Positions 1 to 7,321 of a DNA stretch of 16,550 bases are shown here, piece by piece (position 1 is the stretch's first letter; each line of letters starts with the position of its first letter). Under the pieces are notes generated by a model. It was not told the DNA's origin, did not search any database, and saw nothing but the letters and a program-made list of their open reading frames with translations. The DNA comes from Stephanodiscus triporus (Eukaryota; Bacillariophyta; Thalassiosirophyceae; Thalassiosirales; Thalassiosiraceae), in assembly GCA_036939755.1 (NCBI GenBank), contig JALLAZ010000753.1, forward strand, positions 1 through 16,550, read 5' to 3'. A program made the position numbers and the translations under genes.

Positions 1-1073
1 CAAATAGAGTGTACAGTTGGTAGTAGATATCTCACCTGTTTCGTGGCACCTAGTACTTACAATATGTTGATTTCATATCTATTTTGGCGCCTAGATTGTC
101 ATACTAAACCACCATAGAGAACCTGAATTTTATCCCAAGATTTTGACAGCTTGTTTTTCGCTGTCATGATTTGATGGTTCATCCCCCAAATCATGAATCA
201 GAACAAGCATGATAAGTAAAAACAATGCATAAAGATGAAACCATTCTCTTCCAGTAACCATGTCAAATCTGCTTTGATATGGTGCGGGAAAACTGCCTTT
301 TATTTGGATTACTGTCCCCGAACAAGATTTACAAAGTACTATTGTGCTTTACTACTAGGTAGACAATTTCTGCTCTCTAGACATCCCTCTGACACCACAC
401 AAACAAAACGTTAAACGTTAGAGTATCTTATGAAATTACCCTGAACTATCTAATTTCATGTTACATTTTCAAAGGGCAGACAAATTTTTGTCTTTCTTTT
501 CCGCCTACATACTGGGGCAGAGCAACCGTGCTGGGGCGATAAATGGCCGCTATTCGGGCATTCTTATCCACTTATGGATGCATTCAAGCCTGACCAGGCC
601 CAGATTGGAAAACACTCACTTTCTTCTCCAATGTAAGCGATATCGTGTTCCTGTTAGGTCTGTCGAATGCAATTGGGGGGGAGTCTCTTGAGTTTGGCAT
701 GTTTGTCGTGGTACCCAAAAAGATGCCCGTAATGTTTGCTGGCGAGGGCGTCGTGGGCGCTGCTGGTGTTGTCGGTGGGTGTGTTACACTTGAGTGGGAC
801 TTTTATCTGGTAGGTGAGGACATTGCTGGGTTGAGAAGAACTTCTGAAGACTTCCTGGAGTAAGGTGGGCAGCGCTGAGGGCTGAATCCATGGCAGCTAC
901 CCATATTTGATGTTGTATCGTGTCGGAATTCCCAAGTTGGGCGAAGTCCTGCTGAAGTAAATACCTGTGAGCTAGAAGGAGATCGACACCACACCAACAA
1001 TGGCATTCATGAAGACCAACACTTCGCTAGTAAGTTGAGAGGGAACACAGCCCATTGATTATTGCAGAACTAC
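1..1073. other. Intergenic region downstream of the Ca2+-ATPase; no confident gene
   Basis: I see no recognisable gene here. The first 450 bases are AT-rich and include a perfect 9-base inverted repeat (164-172 with 188-196, 15-base loop). On the minus strand, from about 1035 down to 810, a frame of roughly 77 codons without an ATG is open. It reads like protein (LLLAHRYLLQQDF, later HLTPGSLQKFF), ends in TAA, and stays open for about another 70 codons. This could be a decayed mobile-element or gene remnant, but I cannot name a family. Short plus-strand frames at 458-691 and 645-863 have no recognisable content. The region holds the 3' flank and probable 3' UTR of the ATPase gene. Confidence 0.4.
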
Positions 1074-4000
1074 TTATGGCGACGACGTGACACGCCGAGA
1101 AAAAAGACGGCGCGAAGCTTCAAGACGCCTACTCCTACACATGCCAAAATACCTAGAAAGGAAGGCGAAAAGAAAATTAATGACCTGCTGTATTGGGAGC
1201 GATCCTGCGCCAAACGCAATGCTGTAGCCCCATAGTTCGCTGCTGAGACCATCCTTGTGAACATGCATGGCTTCACCACCGTATTGAACCATGATGACTT
1301 GTAGCCCCGCAGTCGAGAGAAGGATCCCGCAGAACAGTGGGTTGTTCAAAACGCCCTTGAACACGTTGAACTCGCCTTGCAAGGATCTGGCGTTGAATTC
1401 ATTGAACAACTGCATCCAAACAAAAGAGTTGAAGATGAATGTGTAATGCGTGGAGTTTTCCTTGAGTTCTCTTTCAACAATATGACCAGGTTCAAATCCA
1501 AAAACTCCTGGTCCCTCAAATAAAAGGAAGAAGATTACAGCAAGTTGGTATGCAGCATGTCCCAGCATGTTTCCCCACATCCGCGACGTGACGATGCTTT
1601 TTGACCGGTTCACTGGATCACGTTTAAGCAGCTCATCTGTTGGTGGCTCAGACGCGAGGGCTAGTGAAGCCAGGGCGTCCATAATCAAGTTCACCCAGAG
1701 CAGCTGAATCGCTGCCAATGGAGACTTTGCATATGCAAAAGACCCTACCAGTGCTGTCACTACCGCAGCAATGTTGACTGTCAGTTGGAACTGAAGAAAC
1801 TTTTGAATGGATGCGTACACATTCCGGCCCCATTTGGCAGCAGTGACAATCGATGCAAAGTTATCATCAAGCAATATGATATCAGCTGCATCCTTGGCGA
1901 TCTGGGTTCCGGCAATTCCCATCGCAAATCCAATATCAGCTCGCTTCAGGGCAGGTGCATCATTGGTGCCATCCCCGGTCATTGCAACCACCTGTCGATC
2001 AGGAAAAACACTAATATTATCTTCCTTTTTGAGCTGCTCGCACGCACTTTTGTCTGTATAGAGCGTTGACTGGTTGAGGCCATGAGCTAGCGTAAGCTTG
2101 TCGTCGGGGGAACTCCTCGCCATGACACGCAAGTGTGGCCAAATCTTGTCGAATGCAGTCTGATCAAACTCCTTATTGCCATTTTCGTCGATGCGATAAA
2201 CTTTTCTCCTGAAAATTTTCCCTTCCATGAGAACATTGGGTTTGAGATTGATCGCAATCTTCTCATCTGTGCCATGTGCAAAGTGGAAGTCTTTCAAGAT
2301 CCCGGCTTGATAGGCGATACTAACAGCAGTATTTGGAGCATCCCCCGTGACCATGCGGACGTCAATGCCCGCCTCGTAGCATTTCTCAATCGCTTCCGGC
2401 ACCTCAGGTCTCAATGGGTCTTCAATTCCTACGAGTGCCACGAATGTTAGGTTCGTTTCCACTGCGTTTGCTTCGGAACCATCCGCGTTGAGCACGCTGT
2501 CACTCTTGGCCTCAAAGTCAACTCCATCTGGAAGGTCTCGATACGCAAGTGCCAGCGTTCTCATTCCGCGTCGCGCATACATTTCCCCAACACGCAAAAT
2601 ACCCTGACGCGAGGCATCGTTCAATTCTACGACGTCATTCGCAAATTGATGGTTGCATCTTGCGAGCAATACTTCTGAAGCCCCCTTGCAGTAAATCCGG
2701 TAGCCTCCTTGGATCAACGGAACGGCCCAGCTCATCATCTTTCTCGCCGAAGTAAATTGGAACTGTTTCCCTTCCACCAAAAACTCCGACAATGCGCCTT
2801 TGTCACTTCGGCCTCGCGTGGTCTCTCGAATCTCCTGGTAGGTAGCGCCGCCGATAGTAGAAGCCAGTGCAAGTAGGGCGACCTCCGTGGGATTGCCCGT
2901 TGATGCCGTAATCTTACCATTGGGGTCGATGTTGACGGTGGTTTCATCCATGGTATTGATGGCAACCAATTTTGATATCATCTCCAACATGTGTTCATTT
3001 GGACAATCCTTGTTGGTTTTGACAAAGTCGGATAGAGCAACCGCTGGATCAGTACAGCTGAAGTCTGTCCCATTGGTATACATCGCCCGTGCAGTCATCT
3101 TGTTCGCCGTGAGCGTTCCCGTTTTATCAGTGCATATCGTTGTGGCGCAGCCCATCGTTTCGCACGCATCAAGAGTTTTCACCAAATTTTGATCCTTCAT
3201 CATTTTGTTCGACGAGAAGGCCAGCGCGAGCGTCACGGCTAGAGGGAGCCCCTCCGGGACTGCGACCGCCAAGACCGTGATGGCAACTACAACATACTCA
3301 ATTAAGACGTCCGTAGGATTTTCATTGCCAAACGCAAACCCCTGGATGGAATTCACAACAAGCGAAAGGAGCGCCGCGGCTGTGCCCGCCATACCGATTT
3401 TCTTTGCCAAAGCTTCCAACTTCATAAAGAGGGGGGATTGATTTTCACCCTCAAGTTCGTCTCCACCAGCATCCGACGCTTCGTAGACGCGAGCCTTGAT
3501 CTTACCAGCTACACTGTTGATGCCAACAGCAATCACGAGGAGCTTCCCCGAACCTTGCACAACGGTTGTCCCACTTAGAACGACGTCTCCGGGATTCTTG
3601 GTGATTAATACCGACTCTCCCGTCAATGACGACTCGTCCATCTTAATCCCCCCGTTTACGGGAGGACCCAAGACGACGCAGTCGGCGGGGATGCTGGCAA
3701 GATTGTGGGCATTCACACTAAGAATGTCCCCCACGACGATGTCGTCGTCAATGACGCTAAGCTGACGTCCATCGCGAATGACCATTTTGGTATTCGTTTC
3801 GTATAAGCTTCTGCTAAGCCTGACGAAAGCGTATTGCTTCTGATAATCGATAGTCGCACCGACTATGACAACAATCAACACCGCTGCCAAAATGGCGGCA
3901 CCCTCAAACCAACAGTGACCACACGTCTCCCCCTCCTCGAGGCCAACGGTCGTCTCGACTACGATGCCAATGATGCCCAGGACAATGAGCATTATCAATA

Positions 4001-4652
4001 CGAAGTTTTGCACTGCCTGCCAGCATAGTTTGAGGAAGGAATCGAGCTCCTTGGGAGTGATGGCATTGGTCCCGAACGACTCCCGTCGGAAATCAATGTC
4101 TGATTTTTCGTTCGTGATCCCCTCGTCGGGCTTGGAGCGCAGGATGACCGTCGCCAATGCATTAGCAGCTAGATCCATGTCATGAAGGTGTGATTCACTC
4201 TCAAGGTGATGTTCATCAATATTGTCCTCGTTAGTTCCAATCCTCTTGACGAGATACTCGATCTGAACCCTGTCATTCTCCAAACTATCCTCTTGGCCAG
4301 GCAAACAAGGCGGAATGTTCTTCGAGGCCTTCTCCAAAAGACGCGCCAATGCCGGATGAGTTCGCTCCGAGCTCAATTCGCCCAAGTCCTTTGATGATAC
4401 CGTGAAAGGTGCATTGGGTCCGGAATCGACCTTCGTGGAGACGGCATTCAAGACGGGGGGACGCGTCGTCGTTCGCCCCCTCGCTCGTCGAGCGTCGTGA
4501 ACATTCCATCCGAAGGACGTCGGTGAGGTTCGATGCGGGGTGCGGAGGAGGAAGGCCGACGTTGACGTGGGCGACGCGAGGAGGGAGGCCCGCGCGAAGG
4601 AGCACGCGACGACGACGACGACGACGACGGAGCCGTCCGCGCGAATCTTCAT
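1074..4652 (-). CDS. P2B-type (PMCA/ACA-like) Ca2+-transporting P-type ATPase with predicted plastid-targeting presequence
   Basis: This 1192-aa protein is predicted to export Ca2+ from the cytosol, or move it into an organelle, at the cost of ATP. All P-type landmarks are present: TGES 344-347 (actuator domain), PEGLP 466-470 in TM4, phosphorylation site DKTGT with D509, nucleotide-binding KGAS 656-659, TGD 769-771 and TGDGTND 892-898 (hinge). TM6 has the PMCA signature WVNLIMD, with N988 and D992 as likely Ca2+ ligands. About ten membrane spans are visible (roughly 213-232, 250-266, 418-434, 452-478, 955-1002 for TM5-6, 1027-1165 for TM7-10). The tail is short and very basic (1166-1192); the long calmodulin-binding C-tail of animal PMCAs is absent. 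Residues 1-68 look like a diatom bipartite presequence: seven valines, then TSAF with F34, then a stretch rich in R, S and T. The ATG at 4652 has A at -3 and an in-frame TAG upstream without another ATG. The gene is intron-free. Family is near certain; plastid location is inference. Confidence 0.95.
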   Translation of the reverse strand: MKIRADGSVVVVVVVACSFARASLLASPTSTSAFLLRTPHRTSPTSFGWNVHDARRARGRTTTRPPVLNAVSTKVDSGPNAPFTVSSKDLGELSSERTHPALARLLEKASKNIPPCLPGQEDSLENDRVQIEYLVKRIGTNEDNIDEHHLESESHLHDMDLAANALATVILRSKPDEGITNEKSDIDFRRESFGTNAITPKELDSFLKLCWQAVQNFVLIMLIVLGIIGIVVETTVGLEEGETCGHCWFEGAAILAAVLIVVIVGATIDYQKQYAFVRLSRSLYETNTKMVIRDGRQLSVIDDDIVVGDILSVNAHNLASIPADCVVLGPPVNGGIKMDESSLTGESVLITKNPGDVVLSGTTVVQGSGKLLVIAVGINSVAGKIKARVYEASDAGGDELEGENQSPLFMKLEALAKKIGMAGTAAALLSLVVNSIQGFAFGNENPTDVLIEYVVVAITVLAVAVPEGLPLAVTLALAFSSNKMMKDQNLVKTLDACETMGCATTICTDKTGTLTANKMTARAMYTNGTDFSCTDPAVALSDFVKTNKDCPNEHMLEMISKLVAINTMDETTVNIDPNGKITASTGNPTEVALLALASTIGGATYQEIRETTRGRSDKGALSEFLVEGKQFQFTSARKMMSWAVPLIQGGYRIYCKGASEVLLARCNHQFANDVVELNDASRQGILRVGEMYARRGMRTLALAYRDLPDGVDFEAKSDSVLNADGSEANAVETNLTFVALVGIEDPLRPEVPEAIEKCYEAGIDVRMVTGDAPNTAVSIAYQAGILKDFHFAHGTDEKIAINLKPNVLMEGKIFRRKVYRIDENGNKEFDQTAFDKIWPHLRVMARSSPDDKLTLAHGLNQSTLYTDKSACEQLKKEDNISVFPDRQVVAMTGDGTNDAPALKRADIGFAMGIAGTQIAKDAADIILLDDNFASIVTAAKWGRNVYASIQKFLQFQLTVNIAAVVTALVGSFAYAKSPLAAIQLLWVNLIMDALASLALASEPPTDELLKRDPVNRSKSIVTSRMWGNMLGHAAYQLAVIFFLLFEGPGVFGFEPGHIVERELKENSTHYTFIFNSFVWMQLFNEFNARSLQGEFNVFKGVLNNPLFCGILLSTAGLQVIMVQYGGEAMHVHKDGLSSELWGYSIAFGAGSLPIQQVINFLFAFLSRYFGMCRSRRLEASRRLFSRRVTSSP
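4446..4652 (-). other. Predicted bipartite plastid-targeting presequence of the Ca2+-ATPase
   Basis: Codons 1-69 encode a hydrophobic core (V9-V15, then ACSFARASLLA), a small-residue stretch, then TSAF|LLRTPHRTS and a transit-peptide-like segment with many R, S and T and no acidic residue for most of its length. In diatoms, plastid import uses a signal peptide followed by a transit peptide with phenylalanine at the junction (ASAFAP motif). Here S32-A33-F34 fits, although A-P does not follow the F. An ER or secretory signal without plastid import is the main alternative. Confidence 0.55.
4608..4628. repeat. (GAC)7 microsatellite encoding the poly-valine signal-peptide core
   Basis: Seven perfect GAC units on the plus strand read as GTC x7 on the coding minus strand. 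They encode V9-V15, the hydrophobic core of the ATPase leader. Confidence 0.95.
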
Positions 4653-5344
4653 CTTTTCCGGGTCGATGCGGGCCCTTGACGGCTGATGATACCATACCTA
4701 TTTGGCGGTCCTTCCTTACTTCGGTCACGTCGAACTCACTATGGCGGACATGATGATTGCGTCTAACATGTTTGTTGCAGTGTCTCGGCACCACAGAGGC
4801 GTCGGCGTCGGCTTCACCTCCGCATTCAGCGCAAGCAGTCTCCTTCTCCACCGTCTGTCCGACAGCCGTATCGCCTTCTCCTTAGGATTTTCCTTCTCTC
4901 TCTAGCAAAAACAAATACCATCACAACTCACAACACACAACTATTAACATAATCGCCCGACCGGCGGTGCGCGGATGTTTATTCTCCGTCAGCCTCGGGG
5001 ATCATCGTGCCGCCACTGAAGTATCGCTTCCCAATACGGTGACCAAGCATATCCCCCCTTGGTCCCTTTGATTGGCGACAAAAAACCACGGTGTTTCGCT
5101 CGACGTATGGACTATAAATTCATAGTAAAACTATGAATTCATAGGGGGTGGTAGAATATCCACTCAGGCTCAATCTCTCGCCACTAACATGGGCAACTTG
5201 TCGTCACGAAACTCCATCCCCTCCCAAACAACCCAGCAGCTGACAAGGAAGATAATTGATGATCCCCCCAGCGCCACGAACAAGTTAAAATGCTTGCAAT
5301 GAGGCCTAAGGATTGCCAACTATTACCTCCCAAAAATTAGACTT
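4653..5344. other. Intergenic region upstream of the Ca2+-ATPase
   Basis: This stretch lies between the ATPase start (minus strand) and the start of the broken glycosyltransferase-like gene (plus strand), so it should hold the ATPase promoter and 5' UTR. No gene is recognised; the short frames near 4702-4905 and 4740-4851 are low-information. The clearest structure is a pair of 14-base palindromes at 5112-5144. I cannot point to a TATA box with confidence. Confidence 0.5.
5112..5144. repeat. Tandem 14-base palindromes forming a hairpin
   Basis: CTATAAATTCATAG (5112-5125) is followed 5 bases later by CTATGAATTCATAG (5131-5144), a perfect palindrome; the first copy has one mismatch. Together they also give a 10-base-pair stem with a 3-base loop (5117-5126 with 5130-5139). 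Possible roles are a dimeric transcription-factor site or a small mobile-element end. Function is unknown. Confidence 0.7.
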
Positions 5345-6183
5345 ATGAGAGTTATCCTTTGTAGTATCCTTATCGTGTCATTGGAATTTTTGGCCAAATG
5401 GCCATATCACTTCTGGATATCATGCGGACAATGTTGCCGACAAGACATCACCCAAACCACGTGTCTTTTTCCGTACTTACGGAGATAGCACGTTTGCCAA
5501 GTCGACAGTGAGGATCCAACAAGAAGCCAACGATACAGGATGGTTTACCTCTGTGGAAGGGCTTGGACCCAATGATCTTCCCCTTAAGCTCAGAGAGCTC
5601 TACAAGGATATTCTATCTCTCAGTTGGGTGGGGGCTACTATGTTTGGAAGATAGCAGTGATTGGAATGGCTATTGATTCAATGAATGCGGGTGACATTCT
5701 CGTCTACGCCGATGCAGGATGTCGTATCAACAAGAAGGGGGCAACTCAGTTCTGAAAGTATTTGCAGACATTGCAAGAATCTTCATTTGATATGATCTGC
5801 TCTGTAATTCGCACCATAACAATAAGACTGGTGGTGGAGGAGAAGAAGTATATACCACCGAAGCCATATTTCAGGGCTTGAACGTGACAAAGGATGACCC
5901 GATCCGAACTTCAGCGCAGATCATTTCAATGTATATGTTTATGCGAAAGGGAAACCACCTGTGTCAATGGTTGGCCAAATTAAATCAGGTATTGATGCAA
6001 GATCCTTTGTTATTCACAGACAAATACAACGACCAGGCCTTAATAGCAAATCCAAAATTCAAGGATAACCGACATGATCAGAGTGTTTTTAGTGTGACTC
6101 GAAAACAAATGGGTTGTGAACTACTGCCAACTGAGCGGCGGGGAGAAAAGAATCCTACTTGGATGTCACGGATAAGAGAATAG
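5345..6183 (+). pseudogene. Broken glycosyltransferase-like gene (type II membrane, DxD/YADAGC-type)
   Basis: Pieces of one protein can be followed in order through changing frames. ATG 5345 begins a signal-anchor-like stretch (MRVILCSILIVSLEFLA). The frame then shifts between about 5400 and 5450 into KPRVFFRTYGDSTFAKS. It shifts again near 5620 into GGGYYVWK followed by GDILVYADAGC, a DxD-like sugar-nucleotide motif. A TGA lies at 5753-5755. The frame shifts once more near 5795-5815 into VYTTEAIFQGLNV, then LLFTDKYND and NRHDQSVFS, and ends at 6181-6183. This order (force-field-like GYG/WKP, DAGC, then a FTDEYN/NRHDQS block) is what I recall of an uncharacterised glycosyltransferase-like family in algae, bacteria and large viruses; I cannot give a Pfam number. 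An intact version would probably sit in the Golgi as a type II protein. Four separate lesions make a true pseudogene more likely than sequencing error. Introns could explain at most one or two of the breaks, and not the TGA. Confidence 0.65.
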
Positions 6184-7321
6184 CCCGAGACTTGAGACAG
6201 GCTTAGAATGTAGTACCCTGGAATTGGAGCAGCTTGGAGCATGGTTGGCATGAGTGATTGATGGGATCAACCACTATGAACATTATGAGGTCCAGAAAAA
6301 GGATACTCGAACTGTTTTTGTATGTGAAGTTGTTAAGTTGTAAAGGTCCTTCCGTCATGCTGGGAGGTAAGGAGGTAGCCGGTCAGTGTCGAAAGAAGGA
6401 ATTCGAAATATTAATGATCACATTCAAAGGATCCGCCATGTCCAATGAGGTGGTTGCTGCATCAGCCGCGCCGGTTGACTGGATGGTGACGGGAAATGAG
6501 ACTGAGCTTTCATCTGAGGTGTTGGAGCCGTTTGAGATTTTTCTTGACATGAAGCCATCACTGGGTAGTACCAGGGTTAAAACTAAGAAGGCCTTCTGAC
6601 GAGACGAATCAGTTAACCCTGTTGTAGAAGATGCATGAGGTAGAGAAACAATCAGATAATTGCTCACTAACGAGAGCATCTGATGCAAAACACAGATGTG
6701 TGAGGTAAATATCATTGAGAATGATGATCAGACACCGCAACTAGGGAAGAGTTATTTAGGAGGATGTAGTTGAAACTGTAAGTATCACAGAAGTAAGCAA
6801 TGATTTGGTTGACGGAGCAGCATCCCCATAATATTTTTAGAAAAGCATGCATTATTGTTTTAGTTTCTGCATATGGCACAGGAACAGGAGCAGAGGTCGG
6901 CATTTCAAAAAGCGCCAAGCCTAAGCCGGAGGACCAGGTCAAAACATCCTTCCTTTTGCAATGTCGTGATAATGCCACGCTACCGAACTGACGCCGTGCG
7001 AGCGCGGCATCCTCTGCAGAGATTGGGACTCGACAGCGGTGAGACCAAGACGATTTGTGAACCCTGTGAGCGTGCATGCACACAATGTTATTGTGGACCC
7101 ATAGGGTGAATCGTGAGCAGGCTCTTAATAGAATGTAAGCGTCTCAAAAGAAGAATTATCCGTCAGTTGTGATCCATGATGCTGTTAGACGCCCACTATT
7201 CCTACAAACAAGCATCCATTCCACGATCGTCTTCCTGTCGCTGCTGCCATTCTCATAGTATTTTTTCATTCTTTCTGCCAGTATCGTCATTAGATCCAGT
7301 GGATTTATGATGATGCCATTG
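6184..7321. other. Intergenic region with unrecognised open frames
   Basis: No gene is supported. A plus-strand frame with ATG at 6261 runs to TGA at 6597-6599 (112 aa, including GGKEVAGQCRKKEFEIL). A different frame just before it, about 6235-6336, reads DGINHYEHYEVQKKDTRTVF. Together these could be remains of one decayed gene, but I recognise no family. On the minus strand a 123-codon frame (7083-6712) has no recognisable motif. The last ~200 bases should contain the 3' end of the neighbouring minus-strand gene. Confidence 0.35.

Noticed and set aside
164..196. Inverted repeat TCATGATTT / AAATCATGA as a possible terminator or mobile-element end
   Set aside because: Only 9 pairs with a 15-base loop and no T tract or target-site duplication; it could easily be chance in AT-rich DNA.
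1481..1500. tRNA B-box-like GGTTCAAATCC on the plus strand near 1490
   Set aside because: It lies within ATPase coding sequence and no cloverleaf can be built around it.
4285..4851. 188-aa minus-strand frame overlapping the ATPase start
   Set aside because: Wrong frame within the ATPase N-terminus; no independent motif, and basic runs come from the (GAC)n repeat.
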